Below, piece after piece: positions 1 to 7,658 of a stretch of 48,941 nucleotides of DNA. The notes below the pieces were generated by a model, which searched no databases, was not told where the DNA came from, and saw only the letters and a list, made by a program, of their open reading frames with translations. The stretch is from Cupriavidus lacunae (GTDB lineage Bacteria > Pseudomonadota > Gammaproteobacteria > Burkholderiales > Burkholderiaceae). The position numbers and the translations under genes were made by a program. Positions within the stretch are counted from its first letter, which is position 1; each line of letters begins with the position of its first letter. The stretch spans positions 1-48,941 of the forward strand of contig NZ_QKWJ01000056.1 in NCBI RefSeq assembly GCF_003353055.1. The letters are read 5' to 3'.

Positions 1-83
1 CCCCACGCATTGCGCCATTCGAGCAGCGCGAATTCTCGCCCGTAAAGCGGATGGAAGGGATGGGTAACCCGGAAGGATTGCAT
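1..83 (-). CDS. DUF5372 family protein, N-terminal fragment (runs off left edge)
   Basis: Reading leftward from an ATG at 83-81 gives an open frame that begins MQSFRVTHPFHPLYGREF and continues to the window edge. The THPFHPL.GREF block followed by a W-rich stretch is what I recall of DUF5372, a short protein commonly carried beside recombinases and transposases; its function is not known. Only about 27 residues are visible, so completeness cannot be judged. It diverges from the truncated transposase at 107, which fits an IS-associated pair or a junction of two element remnants. Confidence 0.55.
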   Translation of the reverse strand, partial: MQSFRVTHPFHPLYGREFALLEWRNAW

Positions 84-106
84 CCCACCGGTCAGATCAC
101 GTGTAG

Positions 107-796
107 TTGACTGCTTTTGAGAAGGGCCGCGTGGAACGCATGAACGGCACGCTGCAGGACCGTCTGGTCAAGGAGTTGCGCCTGCGCGGGATCTCCAGCC
201 TGGCAGCCGCCAACGCGTTTGCGTCCGCCTTCATGGCCGATTTCAACGCGCGCTTCGCCAAGGTGCCACGCAGCGACTTCGATGCACACCGGCCGCTGCG
301 CGGCGACGAGGACCTGGCGCGGATCTTAAGCTGGCGGGAGTGGCGCAAGGTCTCACAGAGCCTGACCCTGCAGTACGCCAAGGTGCTATACCTGCTGGAG
401 GATCTTCCAGAACACCGCCGCCTGATCCATCGCTACATCGAGGTGGCCGAGTATCCGGACGGGCGGATTGAGCTGTGGGCGGATGGCACTTCCCTGCCCT
501 ACACCACCTACGACCGGTTCCCAGAGGTCGACCAGGGCGCCATCGTTGAGAACAAGCGCTTGGGCCACGCACTGGCCATTGCGGCCGAGGTGCAGTCGCT
601 GCGCGACAACCGCCGTTTCGGCGCGCCCTCCCGCACCTTCCATGGCGAGCCCCCGCGGCCTACAACGGTACCGCTGAACGTCAAGCGACAGCGGCTCGTG
701 AATCGGCTCGACCTGGAGCGGGCGATGCATCACCACCCTCTTTCCGCAGCGAACGATGATTCGACAGAGGACCCGCCACATCCGCCCGCTACGTAG
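107..796 (+). pseudogene. ISNCY-like transposase, C-terminal remnant
   Basis: The frame encodes about 229 residues that match the second half of the DDE transposases called ISNCY. It opens directly in the KGRVER.N.TLQDRLVKELRL motif that normally lies some 260 residues into the protein, and continues with YNARF-like and TLQYAKVLYLLED blocks and the ENKRLGHAL tail. The helix-turn-helix and the first catalytic aspartates are absent, and the only start available is a TTG inside the conserved domain. I therefore read it as a 5'-truncated, inactive copy. The break lies just left of 107, next to the DUF5372 fragment. No inverted repeat was identified at the 3' end (797-878 shows nothing clear). Confidence 0.8.
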
Positions 797-878
797 ATGG
801 CGCCTTGCGACCCACTTCAGCCATCGGCTTTCCCTCAAAGCTGCCGCTCAGGATAATTGGCCGCGCATTACACCCCAG

Positions 879-1742
879 TCATTTCATCGGAAACGCCGGA
901 ATGGGACCGACAGCATCGACGTCAGTTGACACGCTGACCGCTTGCCAACGATCCGCATCGGCTGCTCTCGCCAATTCCGCCTGACGCGCAAACTGGAAAG
1001 CGTCGCTTCCGAGCAGAATGTGCGGCGGTAATGTTTCAGTGTCAGCAATCTTGAGGACAACCTGTGCGACTTTGACAGGATCACCGGACTCATTGCCCCA
1101 ATAGCCTTCCATCTGTTTCATGCTTATCCCGACTGAGGGTTCGTAATCTGGCAACAAGGCCGGTCTGTCTGCGTGGGCGCGCTTTCCCCAATTGGTACGC
1201 ATTCCACCGGGCTCGAGAGCGGTAACCTTGATCCCAAAAGGTGCGGTTTCCTGCGCCAGGCCTTCAGTGAAGCCACCGACGGCCCATTTCGACGCAAAGT
1301 AGGCCGCGTTGCCTGGGAACGCCGTACGACCACCCAACGAAGAAATCTGGATGATGTATCCGCTGCGCTGCTGCCGCATAACAGGAAGCGCGGCACGGGT
1401 AAGATTCACAACTCCGAAAAAGCAGGTTTCGACCAATTGGCGAAACTCGTTCGAGGGAACCTGCTCAAACGGACGGGTATCCCCATAACCTGCATTGTTC
1501 ACAAGCACGTCAAGTCGGCCAAAGGCTTCGACCGCTGCATCGACCGCCGCCTGGCCTTGCGACTCGTTTGTGACGTCGAGTTCGACCGCCCGGATGTTCG
1601 CGCCATACTGGGCCACCAACTCGTCCAACTGGCGGACGTTACGGGCGGTCGCGACGACCTTGTCGCCCGCGGCCAGCGCAGTCTCGGCAATGATCCGACC
1701 CAAACCACTTCCGCTTCCACTGATAAGCCAAACCTTAGACAT
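879..1742 (-). CDS. SDR family NAD(P)-dependent oxidoreductase
   Basis: This is a 287-residue classical short-chain dehydrogenase/reductase. The N-terminal nucleotide-binding motif is SGSGSGLG, the structural motif is NNAG, and the catalytic Ser and YxxxK are visible as ISSLGG and YFASK. The longer C-terminal part, with WGNESGDP, is typical of the oxidoreductases that end around 280-290 residues. The chosen start (MSKVWLISG) has AGGAG seven bases upstream; an in-frame ATG at 1760 would add six residues that mostly encode this Shine-Dalgarno. It lies directly downstream of the tetR gene on the same strand, with a matching operator in the 57-bp gap, so it is the likely target of that repressor. 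The substrate is unknown. Confidence 0.85.
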   Translation of the reverse strand: MSKVWLISGSGSGLGRIIAETALAAGDKVVATARNVRQLDELVAQYGANIRAVELDVTNESQGQAAVDAAVEAFGRLDVLVNNAGYGDTRPFEQVPSNEFRQLVETCFFGVVNLTRAALPVMRQQRSGYIIQISSLGGRTAFPGNAAYFASKWAVGGFTEGLAQETAPFGIKVTALEPGGMRTNWGKRAHADRPALLPDYEPSVGISMKQMEGYWGNESGDPVKVAQVVLKIADTETLPPHILLGSDAFQFARQAELARAADADRWQAVSVSTDVDAVGPIPAFPMK

Positions 1743-1768
1743 TTCAATCTCCTGTTTCATTAAATGCG

Positions 1769-1782
1769 TGACTAGCCAGTCA
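1769..1782. promoter_or_regulatory. Putative TetR operator upstream of the SDR gene
   Basis: TGACTAGCCAGTCA has perfect 5-bp inverted arms (TGACT/AGTCA). It lies between tetR and the SDR start, and a near copy sits upstream of tetR at 2396-2409. Two related sites, each before one gene of the pair, are what a self-regulating TetR repressor would give. Confidence 0.6.
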
Positions 1783-1799
1783 TTTAAATGGTAAAAAAT

Positions 1800-2366
1800 T
1801 TACCGTAAGGCCTTCCACAGAAACTCGAATGTCGCCGTGCAGACCTGTTCGGCATGTTTCGGATCCCGACTCATGCAATCCATCGTCGTGCTCGCCAGCG
1901 ACTCCACCACTGCTCCAACGAACGCCGGATCCTGATCCCGCAACGCGCCATGACGGGCCACCTGCCGGATCAGGCTGACGGACCGATAGGCGGCAGTAAA
2001 TCCAGCTTCTTTGGTCGCTTCCGTTACGTCGTCCGATACGCTTAGCTGGGCAAGGACACGTCGCTTCTCGGAATTGGCTGCTCCCCACCGAGTCCAGCTC
2101 GCCCATATGTGCAGCAACTGCTCACGCTCGTCCCCTGCGTCCGACAGGCCGTCGTCAACAGTCGAAATCAGCTCTTCCTTGATCTCCATATAGAGCGCGT
2201 TGAACAGGTCGATCTTGGTTGGAAAGTATGTGAACAAGGAGCCATTGGGTACCCCCGCTTCTTTCGCGATGGCGGCCGTAGCCGCACCCAGGCCTTCACG
2301 TGCGATCAGTCTGATCGCACTGTCGATGATGGCCTGACGCCTCTCCTCACTTTTTGGTCTGGCCAC
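1800..2366 (-). CDS. TetR/AcrR family transcriptional regulator
   Basis: The protein is about 188 residues long with an N-terminal TetR helix-turn-helix: ARPKSEERRQAIIDSA, then IAKEAGVPNGSLFTYFP around residues 30-46, the standard recognition helix with a tyrosine-phenylalanine pair. The C-terminal half is helical and should bind the ligand. I chose the GTG at 2366, which gives the family-typical MARPKS start with GGAG nine bases upstream; an ATG at 2387 would add seven residues. The gene is followed on the same strand by the SDR gene, and operator-like repeats precede both. It probably represses itself and the oxidoreductase; the inducer is unknown. Confidence 0.85.
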   Translation of the reverse strand: MARPKSEERRQAIIDSAIRLIAREGLGAATAAIAKEAGVPNGSLFTYFPTKIDLFNALYMEIKEELISTVDDGLSDAGDEREQLLHIWASWTRWGAANSEKRRVLAQLSVSDDVTEATKEAGFTAAYRSVSLIRQVARHGALRDQDPAFVGAVVESLASTTMDCMSRDPKHAEQVCTATFEFLWKALR

Positions 2367-2395
2367 GCTAAGTCGCTCCAAATTCATTTAATAAC

Positions 2396-2409
2396 TGTCT
2401 GGTCAGTCA
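2396..2409. promoter_or_regulatory. Putative TetR operator upstream of tetR
   Basis: TGTCTGGTCAGTCA agrees with the site at 1769-1782 in 11 of 14 positions, including the full CAGTCA end. It lies 30-43 bases upstream of the chosen tetR start, consistent with autoregulation. Confidence 0.55.
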
Positions 2410-2841
2410 TTTTACGCATTGCCGGAGAGTTGTCAAGCGATACGCGTTTGTGCTTCGATTGTTGACAATCTAGGAGGGGGCCGCGAACGGCAGATTATGG
2501 CCGATCTCGGACCTCGGCCTATCGGCTTCAACTTGGATCCTTGGTTTTTCCTCAAGAGGCGCCTATCGGCCAATTTCCGCCACTCGTCATCGCTGTCGCA
2601 CGGACATTCGAGTGGCGGCTCTGCATCGGACAGCGGGCCTTCACGGGGCGAGTCCAACCACTGACAAAGCAAGATTACTCGTAGGCTACGTCGGACGCTT
2701 CTGTTCAAAGATGGGTTGTGATTGCATCGCAGTTGCACAGGGCAACTCCACGTTGACAAAAATCTCTCTTGGCGTCGCTGTCATCTGCTACTTTTACTAT
2801 CGCGGCCCGCATCGAAACGACTGTCCACCTAGGAGGAGATC
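2410..2841. other. Intergenic stretch upstream of the recombinase pair
   Basis: No convincing gene is visible; the open frames here have no family-like sequence. It contains a perfect inverted repeat GATTGTTGACAATC at 2457-2470 and a TTGACA hexamer at 2755-2760 without a well-spaced -10. It ends in a strong Shine-Dalgarno, AGGAGG at 2831-2836, for the GTG start at 2842. The boundary of the acquired recombinase segment probably lies in this stretch, but I could not place it. Confidence 0.4.
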
Positions 2842-4263
2842 GTGGGAACATGCAGCTATCGCCCGAACTTTCGTCGCCGGGCTCCTTCCCAAGAGCGGTT
2901 CGTCAGAAATTGGCGAGACCTTCCTCGACAGCCTTACAAGCTTTCCGAAGTGCTCAAAATATATCTCTCGGCGCGATACCGATTTCACTGCCAAGGCACG
3001 AGAGACATCATTGAAAGATCCTTTTCCCGGGCCGTTCGCTATTTCGGCGACATCTGCTTCACGAGGATCCGACGTAATCATGTAGAAGGATTTTTGAGCC
3101 ATCTTGCGGGGATGGGATTGCGGCATGGAGGGATTCAGGTCGTTATGAACACGCTCCGTGCTGGAATCGCCTGCTACATACGGGAGTACGGCCTCGATAG
3201 ACATAACCCAGTGTACGCATATCATGCTGGCGAAGCGTGGCCGCATAGATCGAAAAGACCAGCCTTGAGCAACGCACGACTCGCAGGCATCCAGGCAGCG
3301 TGTCTGCATCTCGATGACGATATTCGCTGGCTGCTAGCCATACTTTCCGATACTGGGGCGCATGTACATGAGATTGCCGGACTCGCGCTCACGGACATAC
3401 ATCTTGACTCGGATGCGCCACATCTAAAAATAATACCTCATCCATGGCGAAAGCTTCGGACACCGGCGCGTAATCGTGAAATTCCTCTCATAGGGTGCGC
3501 GCTGTGGGGAGCGAGGCGAGTGATCGACACAGCAAACCAAGATCAATTACTTGCGTTTCCCCGTTACGTAGAAGGCGAGAGGGTGAAGCCGGCAGTCAAT
3601 AGGGCCCTCTATCAGTGGCTTCGTGCGAGAGGCGTAGAAGGTGGGATTGGGGACATCCGACGCGCCTTTGTACAGAGACTTAAAGAGAGTGGCAGCCCGG
3701 CTTTCATCCGCGCCAGCGTTGCTGGATGGGCGCTTCATGGTATGGAGCGCCAGTATGGCGCCGGGGTAAGCCCGCAAGCGCTAATTCCTTGGATGAAGCG
3801 CATCGAGATTGCCGCCACATGTCTTCCGGCGAGACCAAAGTGGAGCAAAGAACGAACAAATCTGGAATGTGCCACGGCGGCCCTCGGACTCATTGAGCGG
3901 TTGGAATATCCCAGCCTGCCTGCGATTGCCGATCATTCCGCACTAAGACGGCACGACGTGTGGCGCGGCATCCGTTACGCCAAAGCACGAGGTTGCATTG
4001 AGGCGGCACATATGGCCCCGACACCGATTGCGCCGCCTTACAGGCTCACGGGGATGCGTTTGCCGCATCCCCGTAGGCGAGCATCCGTACCAACCTTCCC
4101 AGGAGTTATTCATCTGCGTGATGAGTTGTCAATTGGATCGCCGACGGCTTGGCATATCGATGTAAGAGTGCCAAAAAGAAGTGGTGTACGCATCGATTGC
4201 GACGGCAAGATGCCGTGGAAGGTATCGTATGAAGAGAAATACTGTTGCGTTTCCGAAATTTAG
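2842..4263 (+). CDS. Divergent tyrosine recombinase, catalytic residues partly lost
   Basis: This is a 473-residue phage-integrase-like protein. Residues about 30-125 resemble the SAM-like core-binding domain and about 140-315 the catalytic domain. Aligned with its downstream neighbour, the Arg-I position is His (TGAH, H174), the beta-hairpin Lys is Arg (R206) and the His of HxxR is Gly (G270). Arg-II (R273), the Trp in the His-III place (W296) and the Tyr (Y305) remain. A C-terminal extension of about 150 residues contains a winged-helix-like segment near 355-415. The start is GTG, with AGGAGG five bases upstream. The gene overlaps the next one by 35 bp, so the two are translated together. 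I infer a structural or regulatory partner rather than an independent recombinase. DNA here is visibly AT-richer than the flanks. Confidence 0.75.
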   Translation: MGTCSYRPNFRRRAPSQERFVRNWRDLPRQPYKLSEVLKIYLSARYRFHCQGTRDIIERSFSRAVRYFGDICFTRIRRNHVEGFLSHLAGMGLRHGGIQVVMNTLRAGIACYIREYGLDRHNPVYAYHAGEAWPHRSKRPALSNARLAGIQAACLHLDDDIRWLLAILSDTGAHVHEIAGLALTDIHLDSDAPHLKIIPHPWRKLRTPARNREIPLIGCALWGARRVIDTANQDQLLAFPRYVEGERVKPAVNRALYQWLRARGVEGGIGDIRRAFVQRLKESGSPAFIRASVAGWALHGMERQYGAGVSPQALIPWMKRIEIAATCLPARPKWSKERTNLECATAALGLIERLEYPSLPAIADHSALRRHDVWRGIRYAKARGCIEAAHMAPTPIAPPYRLTGMRLPHPRRRASVPTFPGVIHLRDELSIGSPTAWHIDVRVPKRSGVRIDCDGKMPWKVSYEEKYCCVSEI

Positions 4264-6025
4264 GGTGGTAGCCGACCGTCCGACTCATCAGCACGCAAAG
4301 GGATATCCCCTGGTTGTTCCCCTTGAAAGGACCTTCTCATTCTATAGACGCCACAAAATAGGACGCGTCACTCAGACCTACATGAATCTCGTGGACAGAG
4401 TTCTGCTCAAGGCAGTAACTTTCTTTGGACCATCGCGGTGCATTACGGAGATCATGCCAAAGGATGTGCGTGGCTTCGTGGAGAACGAGTTGGATCTCGG
4501 CTTTAAGTCCCACAGTGTCAGGAGCTTCGCGAGGGTACTCAGTCTAGTCGCGGGATTCTATATTCGCGAGAACGATCTTCCGATACAGAACCCCTTCAAT
4601 GGAGTGCGGATCCCAGACTTCGGAAAGGATGTTCGGCGCTTTGAGCGCATTGCGCCGGAGAAGCTCTCACGACTGCGTTATGTTTGTCGAGAAATTGACG
4701 ATGACATCAGATGGTTGCTGGCGATTCTCATGGACACTGGTGCAAGAACTTGGGAAATCTGTGGTGCAGGTGTTGACGACTTCCGGCTCGATGAGGAAAT
4801 TCCGGTCTTGCATATTCGAAAGCGGCCATGGCGGCGCCTGAAGACACGAGACAGCCATCGCGTGATTCCGCTTTTCGGTTTGGCGTTGTGGGCGGCGAGG
4901 CGGGTAATTGAGACCGCTGCACCGGGGCAAAAGTATGCGTTCCCTCGGTACATAGCAGACGGTAGGCGACGAGAGTGCCGTTCAGGGTTGAGGTGTTTCC
5001 TACGTGCTCAACAGATAGACCAGCCCGTGCACCGTCTACGTCACACATTTATTGACCGGTTGAGGGAAATCGACTGTCCCATAGATGTACAACATTACAT
5101 CATGGGCTGGAAGGCCAACACGCTGGAAGCCGAATACGGCGTTTTACCAAGCATCGATGTGGTCGCGCATTGGATGCAATCCGTATGCGGCGACGGCGGC
5201 ATTGACTTGCGCCCACTGGAGGAAGAGACTTCCAGCCGATCGGTCTTGGAAAACCTAACGAAGCTTGTCGACTTTATGGAGCGCGGAAGCAGGCACAGCT
5301 TTGAGGACTTGAGGGCTGCAAAACTTTTGACCCCATACGAGCTGGTCAACGCTATCAGGCGTGGGCGACGACTTGGACTTTTGAATCTGACCCCACCTGA
5401 TGAAAGGGCACGGCGGACGCGCCAATATTTCCTGACCTGTGATTCGGTCTCAAATGCGCTCAATGACCTTAATTTGAAGCGCGAGGCGTTGCGCAAGCTA
5501 AAGAAGCACGAGTGCAACACGCGCCAGCGATTTCTTTCCTTGCGCGCCACTTGCTTCCCAGACATGTTGTCCCCCTCAGTGAACGTTGTGCCCGCCCAAC
5601 AAGGGCGTATACGCCCAGCACTTGCAAGGAAATGGGAGGAAGCATTTGTCTGGGCGATGCCGACTGACCCTGTAGACAAGCTAATAAGCACCAGAGTTGC
5701 TGCCGAGAGGATCTTGGGACTGTTGCAGCCGCGGAAGACCTATCGAAGAAAAGATATCTGTGCTAAGGCGGGACTATCTGCTGAAGAGTTTACTCGTGGT
5801 CGGAATTCGCTCTATCAATTTGGTGTGATCGAGATGGTTCATGAGATTAAGGACGGCGTTTCCCGATTGGTCATGCGTCTGACGGGAAAGCCCTTGCCTC
5901 CAAGGGTGTCCCGCACCGTCTTACCTCGAAGCAGGATGCGTTTAGTACCCCAGCATGCGCTTTCTGGAGTATGCACAAGCATCGACGATCGAGTGCCAGG
6001 CAAGACCGTTCATCTCCCTGCGTAG
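4229..6025 (+). CDS. Tyrosine recombinase with long C-terminal extension
   Basis: This 598-residue protein is paralogous to the preceding one and retains the complete active-site set: R173 (TGAR), K205 (RRLKTRDSH), H268 and R271 (HRLRHT), W294 in place of the usual His and Y303 (EAEYG). The core ends near residue 320. The extension to 598 carries two winged-helix-like segments, near 345-410 and 500-560, separated by a basic helical linker. The start ATG at 4229 has GGAAGG six bases upstream and lies inside the end of the first gene. It should cut and rejoin DNA by a 3'-phosphotyrosine intermediate. No third recombinase follows, so this is not a typical recombinase-in-trio unit. The attachment sites are unknown. 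Confidence 0.8.
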   Translation: MKRNTVAFPKFRVVADRPTHQHAKGYPLVVPLERTFSFYRRHKIGRVTQTYMNLVDRVLLKAVTFFGPSRCITEIMPKDVRGFVENELDLGFKSHSVRSFARVLSLVAGFYIRENDLPIQNPFNGVRIPDFGKDVRRFERIAPEKLSRLRYVCREIDDDIRWLLAILMDTGARTWEICGAGVDDFRLDEEIPVLHIRKRPWRRLKTRDSHRVIPLFGLALWAARRVIETAAPGQKYAFPRYIADGRRRECRSGLRCFLRAQQIDQPVHRLRHTFIDRLREIDCPIDVQHYIMGWKANTLEAEYGVLPSIDVVAHWMQSVCGDGGIDLRPLEEETSSRSVLENLTKLVDFMERGSRHSFEDLRAAKLLTPYELVNAIRRGRRLGLLNLTPPDERARRTRQYFLTCDSVSNALNDLNLKREALRKLKKHECNTRQRFLSLRATCFPDMLSPSVNVVPAQQGRIRPALARKWEEAFVWAMPTDPVDKLISTRVAAERILGLLQPRKTYRRKDICAKAGLSAEEFTRGRNSLYQFGVIEMVHEIKDGVSRLVMRLTGKPLPPRVSRTVLPRSRMRLVPQHALSGVCTSIDDRVPGKTVHLPA

Positions 6026-6081
6026 CAATGGAATTATGATCCTAGAGGAACTCGCTGACCCGACTGCAATGTAAGCACTCG

Positions 6082-6270
6082 ATGAATGCGACGTCTCGCC
6101 GCCTGGCCGGAGCCGGTACTCGACTAGCCGCAAAGGCTGAGAAGTTGGAGAATCTGCTCCAGCGAATGGCCGCTGTGTATCCGAAACAAGCCGCGGGGGT
6201 TCTGTGTCGGCGACCGGCAGCGAAGGGTCGTTCTGCGACGGTCGCGGATTCACGGCAGCCCTCGGCCTGA
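6082..6270 (+). CDS. Small hypothetical protein (weak)
   Basis: An ATG-started frame of 62 residues follows the recombinase pair by 56 bp. Its first 40 residues would form a basic amphipathic helix (RLAAKAEKLENLLQRMAAVY), while the C-terminus is low in structure and Arg/Ser-rich. There is no clear Shine-Dalgarno and I recognise no family. It may be a small cargo or accessory gene of the recombinase element, or simply an open frame in a remnant. Confidence 0.25.
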   Translation: MNATSRRLAGAGTRLAAKAEKLENLLQRMAAVYPKQAAGVLCRRPAAKGRSATVADSRQPSA

Positions 6271-6285
6271 GCGATTTCTATCCTA

Positions 6286-6303
6286 AGCTGGTAGCTACCA
6301 GCT
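6286..6303. repeat. Perfect 18-bp palindrome
   Basis: AGCTGGTAGCTACCAGCT is a perfect palindrome, about 260 bp past the end of the catalytically intact recombinase gene and in non-coding sequence. It could be a regulator binding site, a recombination core or an element end; nothing in the sequence decides between these. Confidence 0.5.
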
Positions 6304-6788
6304 ATCCTTGAGGCTGGGAGACGCCCGGCCGCGAGGCCGCGCGCGTCACCCTGGGCTGGCCCCACCGTGTCCGGCCAGCGCCACCGCCCGACGGCAATCC
6401 CGTCAAATAAGCTCCGCTCCCGCACAAAGCGCACGCCCGTGCCGACCTTTCGAACTAGCTGGCCCTGCGACATTTGAGCAAAGCCTAGACACCGGATGTA
6501 AAGGCCAAACCAGAATGTCCGCTTCCAGCCAGATCAGAATGCCCTCCAAACTGGATCGACTGAAGGTCCTGGAAGCCCAAACGCGCGTTAGTTCAATTCC
6601 CATTGTTCCGTTTTTCCAGAACAGTGCATTGCTCCAATCAGGGTTTCCCCTAGCTGTCCTCTCGCCTACATTTCCATGACCCGCCAGCGTTCCGGCCACG
6701 GCCCTCCCGGCAATTGCGAGCCGGAGCCAGGCAGCTATGGCCATTTCTGGCGCACCGCCCCCAGTCAGCAGCAAAAAGGAGTCCTAAC
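6304..6788. other. Non-coding or degenerate stretch after the recombinases
   Basis: Open frames on both strands are present (for example 6308-6679 plus and 6403-6774 minus), but none shows a recognisable domain or a good ribosome binding site. I see nothing definite in this stretch beyond the palindrome at its left edge and the AAGGAG at about 6775-6782 that serves the next gene. It is probably the eroded remains of one or more mobile elements. Confidence 0.35.
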
Positions 6789-7190
6789 GTGAGTGCCATC
6801 CTCGAAGCCCTGTTCGCCAAGCATGTCGACAACCCCGATCACGTCGTCACCGCGCTCAACCATCAGCAAATCGTTGTCGCTCTCTCGGCACTTGTCGCCG
6901 AGCAGCAGGTCGCCGTGCTGCACATGCTTTATCCCCGCACCGACGCCCGCACGCACCGCAGCCTGGACGCCCTCGTCAGCGCCCTGCACGGCCACGGCCT
7001 GCACGAGGTAGCCGAACTGATCGCGCAGGAAACCCACTACCTGGTGTTCCGCGACCCGCTCAAGGCATGGAAGGCCCTCCAGGAAATCCGCCATGATTCG
7101 CTGGCGATTGGGGTGCATCTCTTTTACAAGGGTGCGACGGGTGATGAGGCGGAGCGAGCGCTGGACAAGGATGCGCATCGGAAGGAGTGA
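6789..7190 (+). CDS. Hypothetical protein, 133 aa
   Basis: The start is GTG with AAGGAG upstream at good spacing; a longer frame open from 6714 has no ribosome site. The product is soluble and largely helical, with no signal peptide, membrane segment or Cys pair, and ends in a charged tail (DEAERALDKDAHRKE). Notable is an internal stretch rich in His and Leu (LDALVSALHGHGLHEVAELI). I do not recognise the family. Its codon use is closer to the GC-rich host than to the recombinase pair, and it stands alone between remnants of mobile DNA and a toxin fragment, so it may be a surviving resident or cargo gene. Confidence 0.6.
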   Translation: MSAILEALFAKHVDNPDHVVTALNHQQIVVALSALVAEQQVAVLHMLYPRTDARTHRSLDALVSALHGHGLHEVAELIAQETHYLVFRDPLKAWKALQEIRHDSLAIGVHLFYKGATGDEAERALDKDAHRKE

Positions 7191-7325
7191 GGGTCGGTAC
7201 CGCGGCAGAAAAAGCGCGCGCCCCGACATCTGAATTTGGCGGGCCGCCCGACACATCAAAACGTCCTGGATTGATGTCGCGACGGCGCGGCCACCCCTGT
7301 AAAGAACCGTGGCGAAATGCTCTGC

Positions 7326-7433
7326 TTACTTGTCGCCGTAGTGGTAGCGGCAACTGACAATGCGCAGCGTTTCATCGTCGGCGACATAGACCAGGCGGTT
7401 GGTGTCATCGATGCGGCGCGACCAGAGCACTCG
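7326..7433 (-). pseudogene. YoeB/Txe-family toxin, C-terminal remnant
   Basis: On the minus strand, the last 35 codons before the TAA at 7328-7326 encode the C-terminus of a YoeB/Txe endoribonuclease, with the motifs VLWSRRIDDTNRLVY and VSCRYHYGDK. In YoeB this end carries the conserved tyrosine and histidine of the active site. Upstream of the LWSRRI motif the frame diverges and meets a stop after about 17 more codons. The first 50 or so residues and any YefM-like antitoxin are missing. It is too short to be functional and marks a decayed toxin-antitoxin module. Confidence 0.75.
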
Positions 7434-7658
7434 AGTGTTGGCAGGCATCAGTCGATGTCGTGAGACTCAAAGCTTCGGAACACGAGTGACGTAGGAGGCG
7501 GTCAGTCAGAAGGCCTGGGACGAGCGCAGGGCAAAAAGGCAAGCAGACGCCACAGCTATATGGGCTGCCGAACTTAACCCCACTCGAAAAGCTGCGAAAG
7601 TCAGGCTGGCGGTTGCTTGTGCCATTGCCGCCCATTCCATCCAGCTACCTAGAGACTG
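7434..7658. other. Short intergenic stretch, no feature seen
   Basis: Between the toxin remnant and the lipoprotein gene there is no convincing gene. It should contain the lipoprotein promoter, but I could not find a clear -35/-10 pair. Confidence 0.3.

Noticed and set aside
2755..2800. TTGACA as -35 for the recombinase operon
   Set aside because: No -10 hexamer at 16-18 bp spacing; the AT-rich TACTTTTACTAT lies too far downstream.
6403..6774. A 123-codon frame on the minus strand
   Set aside because: No start signal and no family-like sequence; probably chance openness in degenerate mobile DNA.
2842..6788. Recombinase-in-trio (RIT) element
   Set aside because: Only two recombinase genes are present, and the first lacks key catalytic residues; no third gene was found on either side.
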